Below, piece by piece: positions 24,592 through 33,431 of a stretch of DNA of 64,000 nucleotides. The DNA is taken from assembly GCA_943354965.1 (NCBI GenBank), contig CALRDN010000001.1, positions 101,033 through 165,032 of the forward strand. The letters are read 5' to 3'. The stretch comes from Candidatus Peribacteria bacterium. Lineage in GTDB: Bacteria > Patescibacteriota > Gracilibacteria > UBA1369 > UBA12463. The notes under the pieces were generated by a model. That model saw only the letters and a program-made list of their open reading frames with translations, searched no databases and was not told the origin of the DNA. Numbering within the stretch: position 1 is the stretch's first letter; each line of letters starts with the position of its first letter. The position numbers were made by a program, and so were the translations under genes.

Positions 24592-27500
24592 ATGAATGTT
24601 ATGATGCAATTCTCGTTGAAACGTGCCGTTGTCAGTTTCTTTCTCATAGGATTGATAGTGATGCCTGTTGCGGCGCAGGATTTGCAGAGTATCCCATTTA
24701 TTGTCGAGGGGATTATTAGCGAACCTCATGTTGATGGGGAGGTCTTGGTGAAGTTCAAGGAGAAGAAAATTGATATGGATCAGGTGAGTGGCAGGGCCTC
24801 GTTGAATTCTTTTGTATATGCAAAAGGTTTGAAAAAAGAAGATTCGATTGTTCCACAAAATGTGATACTTCTTTCTTCGAAATCTGATGAGTCTACTGAG
24901 CAGCTAATTGATCGATTGCAGGATGATTCTCGTGTGGAGTATGTGGTTCCGAATTATTTGAGAAAAGTTTTTGATACTGCTCCGCTTCAATACGTTCCCA
25001 ATGATTCGTTTTTTGTAAATCAGTGGGGCTTGAATAATGCTTCGGACAAAGATATCGATGCTCCGGAGGCGTGGAATATTTTTAAGGGAAGTTCAAGCGT
25101 GATGGTAGGTGTTTTGGATACGGGGGCCGATTTGACGCATCCTGATCTTGTTGGAAATTTGTGGGATGGATCGATAGAGGCTGGCGGATGTAAGGATGAT
25201 AACGGTGTTGTTATCGAGGCGGGTTGTCCAAATCACGGATGGAATTATGTGACCGATATAGACCCTACGAATGATAACAATCCGATGGATGATCATGGGC
25301 ATGGTACGCATGTGACTAGTACCATCGGGGCCAAAGGGGATAACGATATTGGTATCTCCGGTGTGAGTATGAACGTCTCGTTGATGCCGATTAAGGTGGC
25401 TGATAGTGACGGTTTTCTTAGTTCTTCTGACTGGATTAAGGGGCTTAATTTTGCCAAACAAAATGGGGCAAAAATCGTGAATGCGAGTTTTGGAGGTTTT
25501 AATTATTCGCAGGCCGAGTACGATGCGATTCATGATTTTACGGGATTATTTATAGCGGCAGCAGGAAATAGTGGCTCTGATAATGATGATATCGCTACTC
25601 CGAATTATCCTTCGAATTATGATTTGAGTACTATTATTGCGGTGGCTGCGACGGATTCGTCGGATGCATTGGCCGGTTTTTCTAACTATGGCGTGACGAG
25701 TGTGGATGTCGGGGCTCCCGGTGTGAATATAGTAGGCGCGATTCCGGGGAGTGATTATATGGAGTCGAGTGGAACCTCTATGGCTGCTCCGCATGTGGCT
25801 GGTTTGGCGGCGCTGATTTGGGGCTATGATACGGCCTTAACGGCCGCTCAGGTTCGTGATGATATTCTGGCGACAGGGGATATGGATCCTCAATTATCCG
25901 GAAAAGTTTTTACCGGTATGCGAATAAATGCTTATAATGCGCTGAAAGGACTAACGACCGTACCGACTATTGTGAGTGCCGTAGTGGGGGATGATAATGT
26001 AAGTGGCAATGGGAAATTAGCTGTCAAATTTACCTTGAAGGATGCGATTGGGGGACTTCCGGTGACGCTGAAACAGTTCGAATATAGTGTCGATGGGGGA
26101 GTGACTTTTGTTGCCCCGACGAGTGGAGATATTTCTGTGGCGTTGAGTGTGAGTCCGGCGAATCTTCTGGATATAGAGGTGGCTTCGTGGAGCGCAAATT
26201 CTTATGTGACATCGGCACTGACTTCTTTGATTGCACCTATCGAATATTCTTTTTTTGTTGATTTAAATAGTACTGATTTGGCTGCACTGACTACACCTGT
26301 TCAACCTGATGTTCGTGTTCGATTTTTGGCAAATAATGGGGTGGTTGATAGTGATGTTGTTACGTCGAATGATGTGATTCCTTCTGTGGCTATATTGACG
26401 GGAGTGCCTAATTCCGTTGGATTTACCAAGGAAAAAACGGCTGCTATTACGGTAGCAGGCGATGGAGTAGTGAGCTATGCTTATAAACTTGATAGTGCGG
26501 TTTTGACTGATTATGTGAATGTTAGTAAGACTCTTGAATTCTCTGATGTAGCGGATGGGACTCATGTTCTTTCTGTGTATGGAAAGGATGTGAATGGTAA
26601 TGTGCAGCGTAGTCCAACAGTGGCGACATGGAATGTGGATGCTACTGCGCCAACTGGAACGATTGCAGTGACGACAGCGAGCCCGATGAAGACGAAGACG
26701 CCAGAGCTAGCCCTCACGGTGAGCGATGCGGGCGTGGGTGCTACGGGGGTGAAGGTGCAACTTTCTTGTAACGGTATTCATTTTTCCGATCCGATAGATT
26801 TTGCAGAAACAGTTACTACGTTCGATGTTCAATCAGGAAGTAATGCTTGTGGTCATTCTGATGGCGATAGAAATGTTTTTGCGCAATTTCAGGACTCGTT
26901 GGGAAATATTGGGCCGGTAGTGAAGACGGAATTATTCACGATATTTGCTGGTCCGATTGTGGCGCAGATTTTGACCAAGCCGTCTGCGATTTCTGCACCA
27001 GCGGTCACATTTACGATTGGTGGTACGTTCGTAACGGCCTATAAATATCGACTGGATGCGGTAAATGCGACGGGGGATTTTTCTCCTGAGACGCCGGTGA
27101 GTGCGCCACTTGTATTGAGTGGATCGAGCGCGCTGAGTAATGGAGCTCATAAAATTGAATTCATGGCGAAGGATGATGTTGGAAATTTTCAATCCGCTGA
27201 GACGGCAACAATATATTCGTGGACGGTAGACGCTACTCCACCGATATTTAGTTTGAGTGGTACGCCTGCGAGTGGAACGACCTCAACGTCCGCTACAATT
27301 ACGGTTGTAGGCAGTGATGTTACGGCCTATAAGTTCGCGAAGAATTCTGATGTATTTGGCTCTGAGGTAATTCTCGCTACTCCTATATCTTTGAGTTCGC
27401 TTGCAGTCGGATCCCATACGGTCAAAGTGATTGCCCGTGATTCTTTTGGAAATTACACTCCTGAGTCGAGTGCTATTACTGCTACATGGACAATTGCTGA

Positions 27501-27852
27501 ACCACCACCACCACCTCCTCCACCTGCTCCGGTCTTCACGCCACCACCTCCTGCTCCTGTTGTCTCAACTCCTGTAGTTGCTGTTTCGGTGATTGCCGTA
27601 CCTGTATTGGCTCCTGTAGTTCCCGTTCCTACGCCAAAGCCCGGTATTGTTCTTGGCGCCTCTACGGTCAACCTCGTAAACGGTATGGTGCTTCAACTCG
27701 AGGGACGTGGCCTGTATTACGTCATTGAAAATGGCAAGAGACGACCTATTCCGTATTCAACCTATCGTAAGAAATATTTCAAAACTTCACGAGCGATAAA
27801 ACTTTCATCTGCTCTTCTTAGGAAGATTCCGCAGTATAGGACGAGTAAATAG
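24592..27852 (+). CDS. Secreted subtilisin-like protease (S8) with Ig-like repeats
   Basis: 1086 residues. Signal peptide ending near VAAQ (about residue 29), propeptide (about 40-125) with DGEVLVKFKEKK, then the S8 domain: Asp176 (VLDTGADL), His237 (HGHGTHV), oxyanion Asn in AAAGNSGS and Ser396 (SGTSMAAPHVAG). Repeats of about 100 residues follow, each with a Y-K-Y-x-L-D strand, a G-x-H segment and W-x-VDAT-x-P. A Pro-rich linker (about 965-1020) leads to a terminal domain with LQLEGRGLYYVIENGKRRP, a motif seen in surface proteins of this group. Probably extracellular and wall-attached. Confidence 0.93.
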   Translation: MNVMMQFSLKRAVVSFFLIGLIVMPVAAQDLQSIPFIVEGIISEPHVDGEVLVKFKEKKIDMDQVSGRASLNSFVYAKGLKKEDSIVPQNVILLSSKSDESTEQLIDRLQDDSRVEYVVPNYLRKVFDTAPLQYVPNDSFFVNQWGLNNASDKDIDAPEAWNIFKGSSSVMVGVLDTGADLTHPDLVGNLWDGSIEAGGCKDDNGVVIEAGCPNHGWNYVTDIDPTNDNNPMDDHGHGTHVTSTIGAKGDNDIGISGVSMNVSLMPIKVADSDGFLSSSDWIKGLNFAKQNGAKIVNASFGGFNYSQAEYDAIHDFTGLFIAAAGNSGSDNDDIATPNYPSNYDLSTIIAVAATDSSDALAGFSNYGVTSVDVGAPGVNIVGAIPGSDYMESSGTSMAAPHVAGLAALIWGYDTALTAAQVRDDILATGDMDPQLSGKVFTGMRINAYNALKGLTTVPTIVSAVVGDDNVSGNGKLAVKFTLKDAIGGLPVTLKQFEYSVDGGVTFVAPTSGDISVALSVSPANLLDIEVASWSANSYVTSALTSLIAPIEYSFFVDLNSTDLAALTTPVQPDVRVRFLANNGVVDSDVVTSNDVIPSVAILTGVPNSVGFTKEKTAAITVAGDGVVSYAYKLDSAVLTDYVNVSKTLEFSDVADGTHVLSVYGKDVNGNVQRSPTVATWNVDATAPTGTIAVTTASPMKTKTPELALTVSDAGVGATGVKVQLSCNGIHFSDPIDFAETVTTFDVQSGSNACGHSDGDRNVFAQFQDSLGNIGPVVKTELFTIFAGPIVAQILTKPSAISAPAVTFTIGGTFVTAYKYRLDAVNATGDFSPETPVSAPLVLSGSSALSNGAHKIEFMAKDDVGNFQSAETATIYSWTVDATPPIFSLSGTPASGTTSTSATITVVGSDVTAYKFAKNSDVFGSEVILATPISLSSLAVGSHTVKVIARDSFGNYTPESSAITATWTIAEPPPPPPPPAPVFTPPPPAPVVSTPVVAVSVIAVPVLAPVVPVPTPKPGIVLGASTVNLVNGMVLQLEGRGLYYVIENGKRRPIPYSTYRKKYFKTSRAIKLSSALLRKIPQYRTSK

Positions 27853-27901
27853 TGTATTTTAAACCTGCTTTTCGAACGATAATATTTAATTTTCTCCACG
27901 T

Positions 27902-29332
27902 ATGAGACAAAAAAATAATTCCCATTATACCTTCCAGCAATTCATTGCCGGTTTCGTGGTTATCATTGGTCTTACTGTACATTTTCCGGCTTATGCTGAT
28001 GCTTTTTCCGATGTTGCTCCGAACGATTGGTACGCTACATATGTTCATAATCTTGCCACCTTTGGTATAATCGATGGCAATAGGCCTACTTTTGATCCTT
28101 CTTCTTTTGTGAATCGTGCACAGGCCGCTAAAATTGTGGTATTGGCTTCGGGCCGTACGAATTCTGACTTACTTACTCCTTTGACACCTACTTTCAAGGA
28201 TGTTCAAAAATCTTCATGGGCTTATTCTTATATCGAGACAGCTAAATCACTTGGAATTATTTCCGGATATGATGATAAAACTTTTGGACCGGAGCGTGAT
28301 GTGAGTAGGGCGGAATTTGCTACTATGATCACGAAAGCATTTGAATTGGAGAATGACAGTGATGCTGCGCCACATTTTAAGGACGTGAAGTCGACTCATT
28401 GGTTTTATAATGCCGTCGAGACAGTTTATCGTTGGTCAATTGTTGATGGCTATGGGACTGGTTATTTTAAGCCCTATAACCCTATAAATCGTGCAGAGAT
28501 GTCGAAGATGATTGTGAGTGCTATGGATCCTTCTCTTCGCGAGAGTGTACCTTTGGTTCCCTATATTGCACCAACTCCAACCCCAGCTCCTACACCCGTA
28601 CCAACCCCAACCCCAACTCCAGCGCCTACACCTGCGCCAGCGCCTACACCTGCGCCAGCACCTACTCCTACTCCTGTACCAACCCCAACTCCAACCCCAA
28701 CCCCTACACCAACTCCTGTCGTACATTCCTTTGTTGATGATTTTTCAGGAATTACGGTTCGGAATTACACTGATGGTGAAAGTTTTGGCTCATGGTTCAC
28801 GCAATTTGCTGGCTATGGAACGGTTGGTATCGAGCTTGATGGTTCCAACAAGCTTCTCCATTTATCTCCTCAGGCCGTTGATGCAGCGGGCAAGACGCAG
28901 TCGAGTCTCGTGACAGGTCCTGCCTATAACGGAGCAATACAATTTCAGAGTAAAATTTCTACCGTCGCGCAACTTCGCACCGGCTCAACTCCGAATCATT
29001 GGGAGGTTGCATGGGTGGTGTGGAATTATACTGATAACGCTCATTTCTACTACTTTATCCCTAAGCCTAATGGTTGGGAGCTTGGCAAGCGTGATCCTGC
29101 GTATCCGGGTGGTCAACGCTTCTTGGCTACCGGCTCCGACAAACTCTTCCCCATCGGCCAGTTTTACACCGTTAAGATTACCCAAGACGCCCAAAACCTC
29201 ATCACCGTCTGGGTGGATGGTGTACAAATCACCTCATTTACCGATACGGAAAGACCATATACATCAGGAAAAATCGGCCTCTACACTGAGGACGCCCATG
29301 TGCATGTGGATGATGTGAGTGTGGGGTATTGA
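27902..29332 (+). CDS. SLH-domain surface protein with C-terminal lectin-like domain
   Basis: 476 residues. Signal peptide ends near AYADA (about 32). Three SLH modules follow (about 33-200), each with an FSDV or FKDV start and a GY/DGxFxP-type turn plus NRAE or SRAE. They anchor proteins to cell-wall polymers. A Pro/Thr/Ala linker (about 213-275, PTPTPAP repeats) leads to a C-terminal domain (about 278-476) resembling concanavalin-like jelly rolls ([52 protein letters not shown]). The sugar target is unknown. Its stop lies 3 nt from the convergent tRNA-Glu. Confidence 0.9.
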   Translation: MRQKNNSHYTFQQFIAGFVVIIGLTVHFPAYADAFSDVAPNDWYATYVHNLATFGIIDGNRPTFDPSSFVNRAQAAKIVVLASGRTNSDLLTPLTPTFKDVQKSSWAYSYIETAKSLGIISGYDDKTFGPERDVSRAEFATMITKAFELENDSDAAPHFKDVKSTHWFYNAVETVYRWSIVDGYGTGYFKPYNPINRAEMSKMIVSAMDPSLRESVPLVPYIAPTPTPAPTPVPTPTPTPAPTPAPAPTPAPAPTPTPVPTPTPTPTPTPTPVVHSFVDDFSGITVRNYTDGESFGSWFTQFAGYGTVGIELDGSNKLLHLSPQAVDAAGKTQSSLVTGPAYNGAIQFQSKISTVAQLRTGSTPNHWEVAWVVWNYTDNAHFYYFIPKPNGWELGKRDPAYPGGQRFLATGSDKLFPIGQFYTVKITQDAQNLITVWVDGVQITSFTDTERPYTSGKIGLYTEDAHVHVDDVSVGY

Positions 29333-29335
29333 GAT

Positions 29336-29410
29336 TGGTAGCACCAAGGAGGATTGAACTCCTATCTCCACCTTGAAAGGGTAGCGTCCTAACCATTAGA
29401 CGATGGCGCC
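29336..29410 (-). tRNA. tRNA-Glu (anticodon UUC), CCA encoded
   Basis: Read on the minus strand from 29410. The acceptor GGCGCCA pairs with TGGTGCT (with G-T wobbles at two positions). The D-arm contains TAATGGTTAGGA, and the anticodon arm CTACC-CTTTCAA-GGTGG gives UUC. The T-arm GGAGTTCAATCCTCC has the TTC loop. The discriminator A and CCA follow (29339-29336). Glutamyl-tRNA synthetase is also in this window. Confidence 0.95.
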
Positions 29411-29518
29411 ACATTGCGGGGTAAACCGAAATAGACTGGACTCAAGTATAGGGATTGTCGGTGGAAAGTCAACGGATGTAGCCCGGATTGGAGGTTAGGC
29501 CGGAAAGGGGATTTGAAG

Positions 29519-29866
29519 CTATTTTAGCTTTTGTTTCTTGCTGGTGACGTATTGTTTGGCTTCGGGGGCGGTCATTTCCTTTAATTTTGGAGTTTCTTCG
29601 ATGCCGCTGAAGGATTGGGACTCGTTGAGTTTGGTTTTGAGTTTTTCCTTTTCTACGCGTAGGTCTTCGTTTTGGTTTTGGAGGAGTTTGAGCTCGTAGC
29701 CCTTCTGAGAGGTGGCGCTGGTCATGGAGATAAATACGGCGCTCAGGATAATAATCATACCACCTAGGAGTAGGACCAGTGTTGTGATGATCTTGTTCGT
29801 TTGCTTGGAGAACGTCTCGCGGCTAAAGATTTTGGAGTTGCGTCTTGGGAGAATTACTTCGTTCAT
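29519..29866 (-). CDS. Single-span coiled-coil membrane protein, FtsL/FtsB-like layout
   Basis: 115 residues. Basic cytoplasmic N-terminus (about 1-26), one membrane span (about 27-48, ITTLVLLLGGMIIILSAVF), then a coiled coil (about 55-85, LQNQNEDLRVEKEKLKTKL) and a short basic tail. This layout fits FtsL/DivIC-type division proteins, but there is no clear sequence signature, so the family is not assigned. It lies 21 nt after the SLH-RlpA gene stop on the same strand. Confidence 0.7.
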   Translation of the reverse strand: MNEVILPRRNSKIFSRETFSKQTNKIITTLVLLLGGMIIILSAVFISMTSATSQKGYELKLLQNQNEDLRVEKEKLKTKLNESQSFSGIEETPKLKEMTAPEAKQYVTSKKQKLK

Positions 29867-29887
29867 GGAGAGAGTATATCGTGAGTG

Positions 29888-30895
29888 TTATTCTGTCACA
29901 ATCTGGTATTCGATAGGAATGATCCCTTCGGAAGGATTAGCTAGTTCGGTGAAGGCTTTGCGCGTGAGGTCGAGACTGAAACTTGGGGTGTGCGGTCCAC
30001 GGTCATTTACGCGTACTTTTACTTTTTGTCCGTTTCGTAAATAGGTCACCTCGAGCTTGGTGCCGAATGGAAGAGTGAGGTGAGCGGCGGTGTATCCATT
30101 CTGGGTGTATTTTTCCCCATTCGTAGTGCCGCGTCCCTCGAAGAAGTCACTATAGAAACTTCCTCTGCCGAAGAAGTGTCCCGGCTCGCGCGTTCGCAGG
30201 GTCCGATACAGTAGATCCATGAACTCTCCGCGTGTCATGTCATCGTTAGGGTAGATGAGCTGCTTGGTGCTGTATACGAGGAGCGTCTTCTGTTGAGCGA
30301 GCTCGATATATGGAGCGAACCACTCGGTTCCCTTGACGTCTTTGAATGAACTTTTTTTGGATGTTGGAAGTTTGAGATTTTTATCTTTGATCATTTCCAC
30401 ACTCATCACTATTTTCACCGCCTCGGCGAGGTTGATTGTTTTTTCCGGTTGGAAGATCTTATCGTCTGTGTCTTTTTTCTCATATCCACTTACCACTCCT
30501 AACGTAGTGAGCTTCTCGACGGAGGCACGGGACCAGTGATCTTTTGGGAGGTCTGTATAATCGATTTCAGGTTTTTTCTTTGTGTCTGTAGGTATATCAA
30601 AATTGAGAAGTACCTTATCTATAGCCATTGCCGCTTCTGCGCGGTTGATGGTGTTTTTTGAGCGGAAGGTTCCATCTTCATACCCATTAATGAGTTTATG
30701 ATCTTTGAGATATTTCAACTGAACATAATACGATGAGCCAATATCAATGTCGTTAAATGGCTTCTGCTCGGTTTTCGCAGTGGCCTCGCCGGTAATTGGC
30801 TGTGGATCTGACGTTGCGACTTGCGCGTCTACGTTTATTCCTGGACTTATTACCGTAAGGGCGATGAATGGTAGGATAAGTAGTGCGCGCTTCAT
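29888..30895 (-). CDS. SLH-domain protein with RlpA-like double-psi barrel
   Basis: 335 residues. Signal peptide (about 1-24), three SLH modules (about 48-235; FNDIDIGSSYYVQLKYLKD, YTDLPKDHWSRASVEKL and FKDVKGTEWFAPYIELA mark them) and a C-terminal RlpA domain (about 243-335). The latter has YTAAHLTLPFGTKLEVTYL and VKVRVNDRGPH, the double-psi barrel core with the Asp used in lytic transglycosylases. RlpA cleaves naked glycan strands. The fusion would hold a glycan-cleaving enzyme at the cell wall through SLH. Real activity is inferred. Confidence 0.92.
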   Translation of the reverse strand: MKRALLILPFIALTVISPGINVDAQVATSDPQPITGEATAKTEQKPFNDIDIGSSYYVQLKYLKDHKLINGYEDGTFRSKNTINRAEAAMAIDKVLLNFDIPTDTKKKPEIDYTDLPKDHWSRASVEKLTTLGVVSGYEKKDTDDKIFQPEKTINLAEAVKIVMSVEMIKDKNLKLPTSKKSSFKDVKGTEWFAPYIELAQQKTLLVYSTKQLIYPNDDMTRGEFMDLLYRTLRTREPGHFFGRGSFYSDFFEGRGTTNGEKYTQNGYTAAHLTLPFGTKLEVTYLRNGQKVKVRVNDRGPHTPSFSLDLTRKAFTELANPSEGIIPIEYQIVTE

Positions 30896-31013
30896 ATTGT
30901 TCAGTGTTTATGTATGATATTATTTTTGGACCATTTCTGTATCATTATTGGTACATTTTTGGTACATTGTGTTTTTTTAGATAGTCATTGCGCCTGATCG
31001 GTGCTTCTATTTT

Positions 31014-31529
31014 TTATTCCTCTATCAGTTCCTTGGAACGAATAGTGAGCTGACGGAACTCGCCTTCGCCAACACTGACGGTTTCGAGATCGCTGAATTG
31101 TGGCTGCGTGAAGTGTACGTGGATAAGTCTTCGGAAGTATGGGGACATTGGTGGAAGACTCTGATTCTTGCGAGTTTTTCGAGCCTGTTCCGCCTTTTGT
31201 TCGGCCATTTTGATAATGTTTTCTTCCTGACGTTTGCGGTAGTTTTCGATATCAAGTACGAATCCAAATGACTCGCTGTCTGGACCTTTTCCTTTCTCCG
31301 CCTTTTGCTTATCAATTTCTCTCCAGAGGATGAGCTTCATGATGTGCTGAAGGGCGATGAGATTTTCTCCGTGATGACCGATGAGGGCGTTTACCTGGTC
31401 TTTTTCGACCTCCAGATTTACGCGGTAGGTGCCATCTTCGGACTTCGTGAGTTCCATGTTCGTTACGGGCAGATCCAAACGTTTTGCAAAGTCTTCAACC
31501 ATTTGAAGAATCATTCGTTCGAGTTCCAT
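31014..31529 (-). CDS. khpB: KhpB/Jag RNA-binding protein (KH and R3H domains)
   Basis: 171 residues. The KH-like domain (about 40-75) has the loop ALIGHHGENLIALQHI. The R3H domain follows (about 95-165) with LDIENYRKRQEENI and MSPYFRRLIHVHF (R-x3-H). A long Jag N-terminal domain is absent. KhpB binds RNA and affects cell division and elongation in Firmicutes. It lies 30 nt after yidC in the classic rpmH-rnpA-yidC-jag order. Confidence 0.93.
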   Translation of the reverse strand: MELERMILQMVEDFAKRLDLPVTNMELTKSEDGTYRVNLEVEKDQVNALIGHHGENLIALQHIMKLILWREIDKQKAEKGKGPDSESFGFVLDIENYRKRQEENIIKMAEQKAEQARKTRKNQSLPPMSPYFRRLIHVHFTQPQFSDLETVSVGEGEFRQLTIRSKELIEE

Positions 31530-31559
31530 AATAAGAGTGGTAAGAGAATAGTAGTGTGA

Positions 31560-32798
31560 TTAGGCTTTCACCTCGATAATCTGCTTAGGGCCGCCTGTTG
31601 TTTTTTCTGAGTCCTTGTTTACGACATACTGTTGTCCGATACCGAAGAGCGTTGATGTGGCCCAGTAGAGGCCGGCTGCGGCAGGTACAGATACCGTAAT
31701 GAATGCTACCATGACTGGCATAACATATACCATGGCGCTATTTGCCATATCCATGTCTGATTTTTTTCCTACCTTAGGGGTGTTTTTCTTCATCGTCATC
31801 TTCATCTGAACAAACTGCAGAAGTCCGACAATGAGAGGTAGTACAAATGTATTAGGCTTCGTGAGTTCGAGAATTCCGAGGAAGTTCGTATTGATCTCAT
31901 TAAATGCCACCGCTACGAATCCAGAATAGAGGAGATGGGCATGATCAGGATTGAGGCCGGACTCTACAACATAAAATAGGGCGATAAATACCGGAAACTG
32001 AATGAGAAGGGGGAGACAGCTGCCGAATGGATTGACCTTGTGTGTCTTCCAGAGCTCCATAGTTTCTACGGATATTCTCTGTTGATCGCCTTTGTGTTTC
32101 TCTTTGATTTCTTCTAATTTTGGCTGTAGCTCCTGCATTTTCTTCTGAGACTTGAGTGCTTTTTGTGATGGGACGAGGAGAATTATACGAATAATCATCG
32201 TCAAAAGGATGATCGCAAGTCCTAGGTCATGATAGGGGAGCTTGGCCGTGAGGAAGATGAGGACGTTATAGATAGGTTGATAAAAGAAGGCCATCCATAA
32301 CCATTTGAACATGTTCTGATCAACGACGGTGAACTCCGGAGACTCATACTGTTTGCCATCATCAGCCTTGATAGAGACTTTGTATCGACCGTTATTTCCG
32401 AAAAGAGCATGGTTCCAGTTATCAAAAGCAACCTTTAGCTGAGCCTTGGCCTTAATCGTGATAGTATTATTAAGTTCACCCTCGGAGGTTTGTATCCGAT
32501 CACTACATTGGATGTTTGGATTTGCCTGGATTTGCTTCCACTCACCACTACTATAGGTATAAACATTTAATGGTTCTCCCGGACAGTCGTCCGGAATAAT
32601 GATATCCTTATCGGTATTGTTCTCAATAGTCGCTGTGACGAGCGCTTCTTTGCCATATTCATTGTTGCTCATAACTACTCTCACAGGCTCGACTGCCGTT
32701 GTGGATGCCTGCTTTGGGACGAAGACTCCATATATATAGTTCACTATCAAAAAAATGACGAGGAACTTGAGGATATTGTTCAGCGTTTTTTTGTTCAT
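31560..32798 (-). CDS. yidC: Membrane protein insertase YidC/OxaA
   Basis: 412 residues. N-terminal span (about 10-26), a periplasmic beta domain (about 35-165) and the conserved core with five spans: FYQPIYNVLIFLTAKLPYHDLGLAIILLTMIIR opens it, with the first span carrying the conserved region and Arg nearby. LQPKLEEIKEKHKGDQQRI is the cytoplasmic coiled hairpin. It inserts proteins into the membrane with or without Sec. The start overlaps the rnpA stop by 4 nt. Confidence 0.95.
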   Translation of the reverse strand: MNKKTLNNILKFLVIFLIVNYIYGVFVPKQASTTAVEPVRVVMSNNEYGKEALVTATIENNTDKDIIIPDDCPGEPLNVYTYSSGEWKQIQANPNIQCSDRIQTSEGELNNTITIKAKAQLKVAFDNWNHALFGNNGRYKVSIKADDGKQYESPEFTVVDQNMFKWLWMAFFYQPIYNVLIFLTAKLPYHDLGLAIILLTMIIRIILLVPSQKALKSQKKMQELQPKLEEIKEKHKGDQQRISVETMELWKTHKVNPFGSCLPLLIQFPVFIALFYVVESGLNPDHAHLLYSGFVAVAFNEINTNFLGILELTKPNTFVLPLIVGLLQFVQMKMTMKKNTPKVGKKSDMDMANSAMVYVMPVMVAFITVSVPAAAGLYWATSTLFGIGQQYVVNKDSEKTTGGPKQIIEVKA

Positions 32799-33145
32799 TC
32801 GTTGGTTTTGTTAGGTTTCATAAGATGCTTGAGGACGTGCGCGAGTTCATCTTCTCTTTTTTTGTCATCCATGGCAATTAATCTCCCTGTCAGTAGTATC
32901 CCATAATCCGCTCCCGTTTGGTAGCTTGGTAGATCCTTCTCTATTTGGGCATATACTTGTCGCTTCAGGCGGTTGCGCTCTACTGAGTTCAGTTTATTGC
33001 CTTTGGCGAACATCACAGCAAATTTTGCCAGTGAAATGTTGTTTACGCGTCTTCGAATGGTTGCCAGTGGTGTACGAAAGGAGGCTCCTTTTTTAAACAA
33101 TAGGTCTATCTCCTTCGTACTAAGACGATTGAGCTTTGAAAGCAT
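32795..33145 (-). CDS. rnpA: Ribonuclease P protein component
   Basis: 116 residues, basic. The RNR box is GNKLNSVERNRLKRQVYAQI, the RNA-binding signature, and the N-terminus LNRLSTKEIDLLFKKG is typical. It forms RNase P with the RNA encoded at 59883-60313. The start lies 2 nt after the rpmH stop. Confidence 0.92.
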   Translation of the reverse strand: MLSKLNRLSTKEIDLLFKKGASFRTPLATIRRRVNNISLAKFAVMFAKGNKLNSVERNRLKRQVYAQIEKDLPSYQTGADYGILLTGRLIAMDDKKREDELAHVLKHLMKPNKTNE

Positions 33146-33147
33146 GT

Positions 33148-33276
33148 TTAAACAGTGAGACTCTTTCTACCCTTTCTTCGACGTGCTGCAAGCACTTTTC
33201 GACCTCCAACCGATTTTGATCGCTTGAGGAAGCCGTGAGTTCGAGCGCGCTTTCGTCTTTTAAGTTTCGCTAACAT
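33148..33276 (-). CDS. rpmH: 50S ribosomal protein L34
   Basis: A 42-residue basic protein: [19 protein letters not shown] at the start, then [19 protein letters not shown]. It matches L34 ([18 protein letters not shown]). It heads the rpmH-rnpA-yidC-khpB cluster. No dnaA or clear DnaA-box cluster is seen upstream, where many bacteria have oriC. Confidence 0.96.
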   Translation of the reverse strand: MLAKLKRRKRARTHGFLKRSKSVGGRKVLAARRRKGRKSLTV

Positions 33277-33316
33277 AATAAAAAGTTGAGAATATTGCTT
33301 CCGTTACTGCCGTCGC

Positions 33317-33345
33317 AGCTTACCGTGGATTATTACGGGTGTCAA
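33317..33345 (-). promoter_or_regulatory. Promoter of the rpmH cluster
   Basis: Minus strand: TTGACA (33345-33340), 17 nt, TAAGCT (33322-33317). Confidence 0.6.
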
Positions 33346-33431
33346 TAAGAGTGCATCATTATGTTGAAATTGCTCAATACCGCGTGTATAGTTTGGCTTA
33401 GTTTTGCTTTGTATATCTAATAGTCTGCTTT

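Noticed and set aside
33277-33431. Replication origin upstream of rpmH
   Set aside because: No dnaA gene and no cluster of TTATCCACA-type boxes found.
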